The translations under genes and the position numbers were made by a program. The notes below the pieces were generated by a model. The model saw only the letters and a list, made by a program, of their open reading frames with translations. It did not search any database and was not told where the DNA came from. Source: Christensenella sp. UBA3792 (GTDB lineage Bacteria > Bacillota > Clostridia > Christensenellales > CAG-138). From it: a stretch of 17,924 nucleotides of DNA. Of the stretch, positions 7,852-13,826 are shown piece after piece. The stretch covers positions 21,897 to 39,820 of the forward strand of contig DFEW01000002.1 in NCBI GenBank assembly GCA_002369195.1, written 5' to 3'. Each line of letters opens with the position of its first letter. Position 1 is the first letter of the stretch.

Positions 7852-7866
7852 CGCGCATTATGCGCG
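7852..7866. repeat. Palindrome centred on the stop codon of the small membrane protein
   Basis: CGCGCA (7852-7857) and TGCGCG (7861-7866) flank the stop codon itself. There is no T-tract, so it is not a classical terminator. It may form a short mRNA stem, or be chance. The remaining sequence between here and the oppA promoter shows no gene. Confidence 0.3.
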
Positions 7867-8460
7867 GTATGCGTCATTGGGGCGTTCGATCGTGTCGATG
7901 CTGCCGAGCAGCGCCAGCACCCCGCAATTGCATAAAACAGACATACTTAATCCGATTAAAAACCGCCGGTCGCCGCTCAAAAACAGCCAGTCGCCCCGGA
8001 TGAGCCGCAGAACAAAGCTGACGATGATGCCGACCGCAAGGAATGCGAGGATCGCGACGGCGGAGCGCTGCATGCGGGTAATGCCGTGCATGTACTGGTC
8101 GCGGCGCATCGGGTTTTGCCGGTACGGCAGGGAGAACGCGCCCATCAGCGCGTACAGCGACGGGAACAGCGCAAGGCAAAGCGGGATCATGACGAGCAGC
8201 TCCCCGCCGAACAGGTTCGGCTGCATAATCGCGTACATGAGGGCTGCCGCGGAAAGCGCCGCCAGCGCAGCCGCGCCGATCAGCGTGCTCAGCGTTTTTT
8301 TGCCCGGCTTTTCGAGCACCGTCCAAACGCCGATGTAGATCGCCCGGCTGCGCACCTTGCCGCGCGCGTCGCGGTACTCCTCCGTTTTGAAATCTTCCAC
8401 ATAGCGCATGCGGTCGGAAAAGGTCTTCCCGCTGCCGAACAGGTTGCCGAAAAATGCCAT
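7858..8460 (-). CDS. Small four-helix membrane protein of unknown function
   Basis: I do not recognise this 200-residue protein. It has a polar N-terminus of about 55 residues (MAFFGNLFGSGK, then charged), followed by four predicted membrane segments at about 58-78, 86-108, 133-153 and 166-186. A basic loop at 113-132 contains PMRRDQYMHGITRMQR. There is no signal peptide, catalytic motif or lipobox. I chose ATG 8460 because GAAGGAG lies 7 bases upstream and a good promoter precedes it; a longer frame to 8529 would begin upstream of that promoter. It is divergent from the MFS gene, and the two promoters are back to back, so shared control or function is possible but unproven. Confidence 0.8.
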   Translation of the reverse strand: MAFFGNLFGSGKTFSDRMRYVEDFKTEEYRDARGKVRSRAIYIGVWTVLEKPGKKTLSTLIGAAALAALSAAALMYAIMQPNLFGGELLVMIPLCLALFPSLYALMGAFSLPYRQNPMRRDQYMHGITRMQRSAVAILAFLAVGIIVSFVLRLIRGDWLFLSGDRRFLIGLSMSVLCNCGVLALLGSIDTIERPNDAYRA

Positions 8461-8488
8461 TGCCGTTCTCCTTCGTGATAATAAGATG

Positions 8489-8517
8489 ATTATAGCATGA
8501 ATGCGCCTGTGTTTCAA
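8489..8517 (-). promoter_or_regulatory. Sigma-A promoter of the small membrane protein gene
   Basis: The minus strand reads TTGAAA (8517-8512), 17 bases, TATAAT (8494-8489). The transcript should start near 8482, leaving a leader of about 22 bases that contains the GAAGGAG ribosome site. It is back to back with the MFS promoter; the two -35 boxes are 17 bases apart. Confidence 0.88.
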
Positions 8518-8534
8518 GATTTCGTACAAATGCC

Positions 8535-8563
8535 TTGCGGCGGAATGCAGTATTTGCTATACT
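8535..8563 (+). promoter_or_regulatory. Sigma-A promoter of the MFS gene, giving a leaderless mRNA
   Basis: TTGCGG (8535-8540), 17 bases, TATACT (8558-8563). Only six bases separate the -10 box from the ATG at 8570, so the predicted first transcribed base is the A of the start codon. No Shine-Dalgarno sequence precedes the ATG. Confidence 0.78.
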
Positions 8564-8569
8564 CATGCC

Positions 8570-9892
8570 ATGGAAGAAAAACCGGTGTCGCTTTGGAGCA
8601 AAAATTTTACGATCATTACGGTCGGTTCGCTGATCTCCATGCTCGGTTCCGCCGTGGCGGGCTGGGCGATGGGGCTGCTGGTGTACGCCGAAACGGAGAA
8701 TTCCGTCGCGTTCGCCGCATTCATGGTGCTGTACAGTCTGCCGCGCATCCTGCTGCCGCTGTTCGTCGGTCCGTACCTCGACCGCTTCTCGCGCAGGAAG
8801 GTCATCTACACGCTCGACTTCGTTTCCGCCGGGCTGTATGTGATCCTTTTCTTCATATTATATAACGGACTGTTCAACTACTACGCGTTTCTCGCCGGCA
8901 GCATCCTGATCGGATCGATCGACAGCGTGTACAACGTCGCGTACGAGAGTCTGTATCCAAACCTGATCCCGAAAGGAAACTTTCGCAAGGCGTACTCAAT
9001 TTCGAGTCTGCTCTATCCCCTGTCCGCCGCGGTCATGATTCCGGTCGCCGGGCTTGCGTACACCGTCAGCGACAAGGGCATCGCGTTCCTGTTCCTGTTC
9101 AATGCGGTCACGTTTTTGATCGCGGCGATCTTCGAAACACGCATCCAACTCGATGAGACGGCGATCACCTCGAAGGGCGGAACAACGCTGAAGCGCTTCG
9201 TACAGGATTTTCGGGAAGGGCTTGCATACCTGAAGCACGAAAAAGGGCTTCTGGTCATCACCGCCTATTTCTTCACGACGATGCTTGCCTACGGCGTCAC
9301 GAACGTGCTGCTGCAGCCGTACTTCTACCGGATGGCGCCGGAGACGATCCCCGCGCCGTTCACCACCGGCGTGCTGCTGTTCACCGTCGTTTCGGCGAGC
9401 AATACGGTCGGACGGCTCGCGGGCGGCGGGATCCAGTACTTCCTGCGCTACCCGACCGACAAGAAATATACGATCGCGATCTTCATATACCTCGCGATCT
9501 GCGTGCTCGACGGCGGCTATCTCTTTCTGCCCAACTCGCTGTGGTGGGGCATGTGCCTGATGAACATGCTCGGCGGCATTCTCGCCGTAAACAGCTTCAA
9601 CATTCGCGTCGCCGCCACGCAAAGCTACGTGCCGGACGCAGTGCGCGGGCGATTCAACGGCGTGTTCCTGATGATCAACATGCTCGGCTCGATCGCGGGA
9701 CAGCTGATCGGCGGCGCGATCGGCGCGGTCGTGAACGATCAGGCGGCGGTGCTGACGCTGTTCGGAACGAGCTTTCAGCTTACCGTGCCGCATGTCGCCC
9801 TGCTCGTCAACGTATTCAACGCGATCTGCGTGCTGACGATCATGCTGCCGGGACGCAGGCACGTCAAACGGATCTACAACGTCCCGATCTGA
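8570..9892 (+). CDS. Major facilitator superfamily transporter, MefA/MFS_3-like
   Basis: This is a 440-residue polytopic membrane protein, probably with twelve helices, and probably a proton-driven exporter of small molecules. MFS motif A is visible between helices 2 and 3 as GPYLDRFSRRKV (67-78). The start resembles macrolide or siderophore exporters of the MefA/EntS type (NFTIITVGSLISMLGSAV), but the substrate cannot be assigned. I chose ATG 8570: it begins at the usual family N-terminus, and the only promoter lies directly before it. An in-frame ATG at 8501 would lie upstream of that promoter. There is no ribosome binding site, so translation is predicted to be leaderless. The gene ends before a bidirectional terminator shared with the convergent CPBP gene. 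Confidence 0.9.
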   Translation: MEEKPVSLWSKNFTIITVGSLISMLGSAVAGWAMGLLVYAETENSVAFAAFMVLYSLPRILLPLFVGPYLDRFSRRKVIYTLDFVSAGLYVILFFILYNGLFNYYAFLAGSILIGSIDSVYNVAYESLYPNLIPKGNFRKAYSISSLLYPLSAAVMIPVAGLAYTVSDKGIAFLFLFNAVTFLIAAIFETRIQLDETAITSKGGTTLKRFVQDFREGLAYLKHEKGLLVITAYFFTTMLAYGVTNVLLQPYFYRMAPETIPAPFTTGVLLFTVVSASNTVGRLAGGGIQYFLRYPTDKKYTIAIFIYLAICVLDGGYLFLPNSLWWGMCLMNMLGGILAVNSFNIRVAATQSYVPDAVRGRFNGVFLMINMLGSIAGQLIGGAIGAVVNDQAAVLTLFGTSFQLTVPHVALLVNVFNAICVLTIMLPGRRHVKRIYNVPI

Positions 9893-9923
9893 AAAGACTT
9901 TACGAAGTCGCCGGAGACAGCAA

Positions 9924-9960
9924 AAAAGGTGCGGACCGCTGCTGCGGATTCGCACCTTTT
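9924..9960. terminator. Bidirectional terminator between the MFS and CPBP genes
   Basis: AAAAGGTGCG (9924-9933) pairs with CGCACCTTTT (9951-9960). An inner CCGC/GCGG stem (9936-9939, 9944-9947) makes a near-continuous hairpin. The T-tract is four bases on plus and six on minus, so it should serve both converging units, best the minus one. Confidence 0.88.
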
Positions 9961-10001
9961 CATTTGCATCATAAACCGGGAAGCGCAATAGCGTTCCGGA
10001 T

Positions 10002-10937
10002 TCAGCGGAAAAACTCGATAAAGACGAACATCGCCGTAAAGACCGCACAGGCGACGAACCAGCCGGCGTTCAGGTAAAACGGCTTGCGGCACCGCGGCAG
10101 CGGCGATTCGATCGGCAGGAAGCGTCTGCGATACCGGATCAGAAAGACCAGTCCGACGACGAACAGTCCGATCACGACGGGACCGTACAGCGCGAGCGCG
10201 ATCGATTTGAACTCCTGCGTCGGGAACAGCGACTCGATCAGCACCGGAATGAGCCCGCCGAGGGTGTTCAGCACCATATGCAGCAGGATCGTGTAGCGGA
10301 TGTTCTTCGTGCGCCAGTAGACGATGCCGAACAGGGCGCCCATCGGAAACGCGTACAGAAACTGCGTGAGGTTGCCGTGCATCAGTCCGAACAGCAGCGC
10401 GGAAAACAGGATCGCGTCGAGCGGATGGAAAACGGACAGCCGGTCGATCAAAAGCTTGCGGAAGAACAGCTCCTCCGCGATCGGCGCAAGGATCGACGCG
10501 CACAGCAGCGTGACGAGCGGATGCACCGTGGTGACCGTTTCCGTGATGATGTCGTTGAACCCGCCGAACAGCGCGCCGATCAGGCGGCCGGTCAGCGCGC
10601 CGCCGTACATGACGGCGTATGCGCAGGGCAGGAAAAAGAAGAAACGCAACGCGCGCAGCGGCTCGCGCTCCGCCTCCGGTCCGCACAGCGCGCCGTTTCT
10701 CGGCATGCGGCGCAAAAAGATCAGCCAGCAGAGCGGCATCGCGATCAGGTCGCTGATGACCGTGTTCGCGATCAGATCGACGTCGCCCGACCGATACGGA
10801 AACAGTTTGGAATAAAGATAGAACAGTGCGTAAGCGACTACATGCATCGCCACCACCGCGAACGCGCAGAGCGACGCGGCGCGACGTGCGCGCCTGCGAT
10901 CGGGAAGTTCCATCGGTTCAAATGCGTTTGTTTCCAT
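10002..10937 (-). CDS. CPBP family intramembrane metalloprotease
   Basis: This is a polytopic membrane protein of 311 residues in the CPBP (Abi/CAAX protease-like) family. The conserved motifs are all present: EELFFR with Glu155, Glu156 and Arg160; FGLMH ending in His187; and HMVLN with His220 and Asn224. In this family these form the metal-dependent active site within the membrane. Roles of bacterial members range from bacteriocin self-immunity to protein processing, and nothing here picks one. The start is uncertain. ATG 10937 lies four bases after the upstream stop codon and fits translational coupling; ATG 10913 is equally possible, and neither has a Shine-Dalgarno sequence. It is last in a run with the SpoU-type methyltransferase and the NTPase-CYTH gene. 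Confidence 0.9.
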   Translation of the reverse strand: METNAFEPMELPDRRRARRAASLCAFAVVAMHVVAYALFYLYSKLFPYRSGDVDLIANTVISDLIAMPLCWLIFLRRMPRNGALCGPEAEREPLRALRFFFFLPCAYAVMYGGALTGRLIGALFGGFNDIITETVTTVHPLVTLLCASILAPIAEELFFRKLLIDRLSVFHPLDAILFSALLFGLMHGNLTQFLYAFPMGALFGIVYWRTKNIRYTILLHMVLNTLGGLIPVLIESLFPTQEFKSIALALYGPVVIGLFVVGLVFLIRYRRRFLPIESPLPRCRKPFYLNAGWFVACAVFTAMFVFIEFFR

Positions 10938-10944
10938 CGGTTCA
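10908..10944 (-). repeat. 13-bp direct repeat containing both candidate starts of the CPBP gene
   Basis: TGAACCGATGGAA on the minus strand occurs at 10944-10932 and again at 10920-10908. Each copy holds an in-frame ATG, and the first copy also holds the stop codon of the upstream gene. This looks like a small duplication of the gene junction. Confidence 0.6.
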
Positions 10945-12042
10945 GCGGATGCGCGCAAGCGCGTAGTTCTGGTAATCCGGATCGTCGGTGACCTCGCGCC
11001 GCACGCGGAAGTTCGAAGGAATGTGCACCGTTGCGTTCGGGTCGTTCATCTCGACCTGCAGCATCGCGCAGTCCTTCCAGTTCGGGTAGAAATCGACCTC
11101 GTACGCGCGTCCGTCGTCGACGAGGCAGTAGCGCGTCTTGCGGATCGGCATGCACATCGGATCGGCTTCCATCATCAGGCGCTGATAGTCGTCCAGCGAA
11201 AGTCGCTTCTCGGTCTCGATCCGGCTGCCGTCGGTGCCGGTGCAATGCGTCGTCATATAATAAATGTAGCTGCCGTCGCTGCCGCGCATGCAGATGCGGC
11301 GCTTCTCGCCCTGCACGTCGGTCAGATAGGTCTGGATAATCTCGACCCTGCGGCACGCCGGATGCGCTTCGAGCCATGCGCGCTCCGGAAGATCCACGAG
11401 GAAGCGGCGCGCGTGTTCGAACGGCGCGGGCTTGCCGAGTGCGGTCATGACCTCGCGAAGCAGGCGGACGAGCTTGCCGTTGAAGTCGGTGGAGTTGTCG
11501 ATGATGCGAAGGTGCGGATGCCCCGCCCATGCGGCGAGCGTCTTTTCGTCGAGCTCGATCGCTTCCTCGAGCGTTTCGACGCGCGCGGTGTTGTTGTCGG
11601 TCGTATAGAACGCCTCCGCGCCTTTTGCGGCGGTGACCATGTGGAACACGGCATCGTACTTGTCGCGGAAGGCAACCTCGTTCTGTCCGAGCTCCTTCAG
11701 GATCGCGGCAAACTCCTCCGCGGTCATATAGGGCTTGTCGTCCATCGAACCGCGGTCACAGACGATCACGACCTCGTCGGATGCGCTCGCCTCCGCCGCC
11801 TGGCGGTAGATCTGCTCGCGCAGAAGCTGATAGCGCACCTGCACGCGCTGAAAATCAAAGTTCGTGCGCGACGCGCGCGCGGTGACGCCGCTGTTGTTGA
11901 GATCGGTACAGGTTTCGGGAATGAACATGACCGCATATCCCGCATCGGTCAGCGCGTTCTGCAGCCAGCTCATCGCGGTGGTTTTGCCCGCGCACGGTCC
12001 GCCCGTGATGACAATGGTATGAATCGAATTCGGATGTTCCAT
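10942..12042 (-). CDS. P-loop NTPase with C-terminal CYTH-like domain (TTD14-like)
   Basis: The protein has 366 residues in two parts. The N-terminal half is an AAA_28-type kinase-like NTPase: Walker A GGPCAGKT (14-21), a catalytic-type strand VVIVCDRG (91-98), and length typical of the family. The C-terminal half, about 208-350, resembles a CYTH (triphosphate tunnel) domain: EHARRFLVDLP in place of the usual ExExK opening, IIQTYL (235-240), R-x-C-x-R near 249-253, KTRY (302-305), EVDFY (315-319) and VE at 330-331. The same two-domain order is known from the animal protein TTD14 and bacterial homologues; the bacterial role is not established to my knowledge. The ATG has AAGGAGG immediately upstream, overlapping the methyltransferase stop. 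I am sure of the NTPase and fairly sure of the CYTH part. Confidence 0.85.
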   Translation of the reverse strand: MEHPNSIHTIVITGGPCAGKTTAMSWLQNALTDAGYAVMFIPETCTDLNNSGVTARASRTNFDFQRVQVRYQLLREQIYRQAAEASASDEVVIVCDRGSMDDKPYMTAEEFAAILKELGQNEVAFRDKYDAVFHMVTAAKGAEAFYTTDNNTARVETLEEAIELDEKTLAAWAGHPHLRIIDNSTDFNGKLVRLLREVMTALGKPAPFEHARRFLVDLPERAWLEAHPACRRVEIIQTYLTDVQGEKRRICMRGSDGSYIYYMTTHCTGTDGSRIETEKRLSLDDYQRLMMEADPMCMPIRKTRYCLVDDGRAYEVDFYPNWKDCAMLQVEMNDPNATVHIPSNFRVRREVTDDPDYQNYALARIR

Positions 12043-12051
12043 ATGCCCTCC

Positions 12052-12795
12052 TTATTGCGGCATGACGTTCAAAAGCGTCTGCATCATGAGTGCCGCGAAC
12101 ACCGCGGCGTTCAGCGATTCGGCGCGTCCGCGCATCGGCATGCGATAGCGCACGCACGCTTCGGCGGTCCGTTCCGACACGCCCTGTCCCTCGTTTCCGA
12201 TCACCAGCGCCGTGCGCTTGCCCACGCGCGGCAGCGTTTCCGACCCCGCAAGATGCCCGCAGATACAGGTCACTTCCTGCGCCCGAAGACGCTGTAGCTC
12301 GGTTTCGAGCGAGCCGATCCACACGGGCAGATGATAGGTCGAGCCCATCGCCGCCCGCAGCGCCTTCGGAGAAAACGGATCCGCGCTGTCGAAGCTGACC
12401 AGAACGCCCGCCGCGCCGAGCGCGTCCGCGGTGCGCAGGATCGTTCCGAGATTTCCGGGGTCCTGCAGGCGGTCGAGCACGACGATCAGCCCGTCCGGAT
12501 ACCGATCCGGACAGCCGCACGGCGGCGTTTCGACGAGCGCGCACATATGCTGCGGGGTCTTGGCGGTCGAAAGCGCTTCGAGCACGCTCTCGCTGACCGT
12601 GACGGTTTCGACACCCGCAAAGACGGGCGCCGGCTCCAGCGCGAACACGGTTCTGACCCGCGCGCCGCTTGCGATCGCATCCGAAACGAGCTTGTCCCCT
12701 TCGATCAGGTGCAAGCCGGTTTCCCTGCGCGCTTTGGCGTTCTGCAGTTTTTGCGCTGCTTTGATGCGTTCGTTGCTTCTGCTGGTGATGATCAT
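12052..12795 (-). CDS. SpoU/TrmH-family RNA 2'-O-methyltransferase
   Basis: This is an SPOUT-class enzyme of 247 residues that should transfer methyl from S-adenosylmethionine to a ribose 2'-OH in rRNA or tRNA. The N-terminal substrate-binding domain, about 1-95, contains LIEGDKLVSDA. The catalytic domain carries motif 1 LDRLQDPGNLGTILRTAD (107-124), motif 2 VIGNEGQGV (198-206) and motif 3 MPMRGRAESLNAA (219-231), which forms the trefoil knot. The layout fits the RlmB/TsnR/YsgA side of the family; the exact target base is not readable. I chose ATG 12795, because the upstream alternative TTG at 12813 falls in the T-tract of the rpmB terminator. No good ribosome site is visible, and no separate promoter, so expression may come from readthrough. 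Confidence 0.92.
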   Translation of the reverse strand: MIITSRSNERIKAAQKLQNAKARRETGLHLIEGDKLVSDAIASGARVRTVFALEPAPVFAGVETVTVSESVLEALSTAKTPQHMCALVETPPCGCPDRYPDGLIVVLDRLQDPGNLGTILRTADALGAAGVLVSFDSADPFSPKALRAAMGSTYHLPVWIGSLETELQRLRAQEVTCICGHLAGSETLPRVGKRTALVIGNEGQGVSERTAEACVRYRMPMRGRAESLNAAVFAALMMQTLLNVMPQ

Positions 12796-12813
12796 TTTTC
12801 TCTGTTGCGACAA

Positions 12814-12836
12814 AAAGCCACCGGTGAGGTGGCTTT
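12814..12836 (-). terminator. Intrinsic terminator after rpmB
   Basis: AAAGCCACC and GGTGGCTTT form a 9-bp stem around a 5-base loop; on the minus strand the right arm continues into TTTTTG. It follows the rpmB stop by about 20 bases and precedes the methyltransferase start by about 19, so it should attenuate transcription into that gene. Confidence 0.85.
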
Positions 12837-12855
12837 ATGTTACTTCAAGGATGCT

Positions 12856-13047
12856 TCAGTTGCTTCTTTCGACCTTGCCGGAACGCAGGCAACGCGTGCA
12901 AACGTTCATCTTCTGGACGCGGCCATCGACGACAACATGCACGGTCTGGATATTCGGAGCCCAGCTGCGCTTTGTTCTGCGCTTGGAATGGCTGACCAGA
13001 TTGCCGGACATGGTTCCTTTGTTGCAGACTTCACAGAACTTACCCAT
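12856..13047 (-). CDS. rpmB: 50S ribosomal protein L28 (zinc-ribbon type)
   Basis: This small basic protein of 63 residues belongs to the large ribosomal subunit. The N-terminus MGKFCEVCNKGTMSGNLVSH and the SKRRTKRSW stretch are hallmarks of L28. The two pairs Cys5/Cys8 and Cys50/Cys53 mark the zinc-binding form; many genomes also have a zinc-free paralogue. The length is normal. The start has a strong AAGGAGGTGG site. It has its own promoter and terminator, so it is a single-gene unit with probable weak readthrough into the methyltransferase gene. Confidence 0.97.
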   Translation of the reverse strand: MGKFCEVCNKGTMSGNLVSHSKRRTKRSWAPNIQTVHVVVDGRVQKMNVCTRCLRSGKVERSN

Positions 13048-13073
13048 TCAGTCCACCTCCTTGTTAAAACTCG

Positions 13074-13111
13074 AACATTGCAATACTACCACAAGGTTTT
13101 CAACATTGCAA
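13074..13111. repeat. 10-bp direct repeat in the rpmB promoter
   Basis: AACATTGCAA occurs at 13074-13083 and 13102-13111. One copy covers the -35 box and the other covers the predicted transcription start, 28 bp apart, on the same strand. It may be a paired protein-binding site; it does not resemble the palindromic zinc-regulator (Zur) boxes I know. Confidence 0.45.
13083..13111 (-). promoter_or_regulatory. Sigma-A promoter of rpmB
   Basis: The minus strand reads TTGCAA (13111-13106), 17 bases, TAGTAT (13088-13083). The transcript should start near 13076, leaving a leader of about 29 bases that contains the ribosome site. Confidence 0.8.
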
Positions 13112-13118
13112 GCATTAT

Positions 13119-13146
13119 TTTTCAAAAAACGTGTTTTTTTTGAAAA
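13119..13146. repeat. AT-rich 11-bp inverted repeat between trmL and rpmB
   Basis: TTTTCAAAAAA (13119-13129) pairs with TTTTTTGAAAA (13136-13146) around six bases. It lies upstream of the rpmB -35 box and downstream of the trmL stop. It may act as an upstream promoter element or operator, or as a weak trmL terminator. It resembles the inverted repeat at 13767-13785. Confidence 0.55.
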
Positions 13147-13181
13147 CGACCGTTTTTTCGGCACTTTTGCATGTTTTTTGC

Positions 13182-13643
13182 TTAGCGCATCCCGAAAAAG
13201 TCGTTCTGCCGGAGCGCTTCGTACACGACGATTGCGACGGCGTTGCTGAGGTTCAGCGAGCGCTGCCCGTCGCCCATCGGGATGCGGATCGCCTCGTCGG
13301 CATGCGGGATCAGGATTTTTTCGCCGAGCCCCGCCGTCTCCTTGCCGAACACCAGAAAGTCGCCGTCAGAGAATCGCACCTCGTCGTAGCGGTGCGCCGC
13401 ATGCGTGGAGCAGTAGAAAAAGCGCGCATCCGGATACTGCGCCCAGACCTCCTCGATGCTGTCGTGGTAAAAGAGCGTCAGCGAATGCCAGTAATCGAGT
13501 CCGGCGCGCTTTAAGCTTTTGTCGTCGGTCGAAAAGCCGAGCGGCCGCACGAGATGCAGCGCCGCGCCGGTCACCGCGCAGGTTCTGGAAATGTTGCCCG
13601 TGTTGCTCGGGATCTCCGGCTCTACCAATACAATATGAAGCAT
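13182..13643 (-). CDS. trmL: tRNA (cytidine(34)-2'-O)-methyltransferase TrmL
   Basis: This is a minimal SPOUT methyltransferase of 153 residues, the usual TrmL length, that modifies the wobble ribose of certain leucine tRNAs. Motif 1 is EPEIPSNTGNISRTCA (8-23), motif 2 is LVFGKETAGLG (97-107) and motif 3 is IPMGDGQRSLNLSNAVAI (121-138). These are close to TrmL/YibK and unlike the two-domain SpoU protein encoded nearby. ATG 13643 gives the family N-terminus (MLHIVLVEPEIP), with GGAGAGAAGGA just upstream; the longer frame reaching 13772 begins upstream of the promoter. It is transcribed alone from its own promoter, divergent from the VanW gene. Confidence 0.95.
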   Translation of the reverse strand: MLHIVLVEPEIPSNTGNISRTCAVTGAALHLVRPLGFSTDDKSLKRAGLDYWHSLTLFYHDSIEEVWAQYPDARFFYCSTHAAHRYDEVRFSDGDFLVFGKETAGLGEKILIPHADEAIRIPMGDGQRSLNLSNAVAIVVYEALRQNDFFGMR

Positions 13644-13683
13644 CGTCCTTCTCTCCCCGTTCCTTCGCGATTTGCTCTGCCCT

Positions 13684-13712
13684 ATGATAGCACCCAGAGA
13701 CGCAAAGTGCAA
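13684..13712 (-). promoter_or_regulatory. Sigma-A promoter of trmL
   Basis: The minus strand reads TTGCAC (13712-13707), 17 bases, TATCAT (13689-13684). Transcription should start near 13677, giving a leader of about 34 bases that includes the ribosome site. Confidence 0.82.
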
Positions 13713-13766
13713 GCACCGTGTGCCGCAAAAGTGCGCGTTTTGCGAGATGTAACAAAACTGCAAAAT

Positions 13767-13785
13767 TTTCAAAAACGTTTTGAAA
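13767..13785. repeat. 8-bp inverted repeat just upstream of the VanW gene promoter
   Basis: TTTCAAAA and TTTTGAAA flank a 3-base centre (ACG). It ends 4 bases before the -35 box at 13790, a position for an activator site or an AT-rich upstream element. A similar but longer repeat lies before the rpmB promoter. Confidence 0.5.
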
Positions 13786-13789
13786 GCTA

Positions 13790-13818
13790 TTGAGAAACCG
13801 ACAATTCCCTGTTATAAT
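13790..13818 (+). promoter_or_regulatory. Sigma-A promoter of the VanW gene, giving a nearly leaderless mRNA
   Basis: TTGAGA (13790-13795), 17 bases, TATAAT (13813-13818). Eight bases separate the -10 box from the ATG at 13827, so the transcript should start zero to four bases before the start codon. No usable Shine-Dalgarno sequence can be present on such an mRNA. Confidence 0.88.
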
Positions 13819-13826
13819 ACGGAATC

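Noticed and set aside
8501..8569. Longer N-terminus for the MFS protein from ATG 8501
   Set aside because: The added residues do not resemble an MFS N-terminus and the only plausible promoter lies inside this extension.
8996..10048. Minus-strand open frame of 350 codons opposite the MFS gene
   Set aside because: Its translation is low-complexity Arg/Asp/Glu-rich and it spans the shared terminator; the MFS protein on the other strand is well supported.
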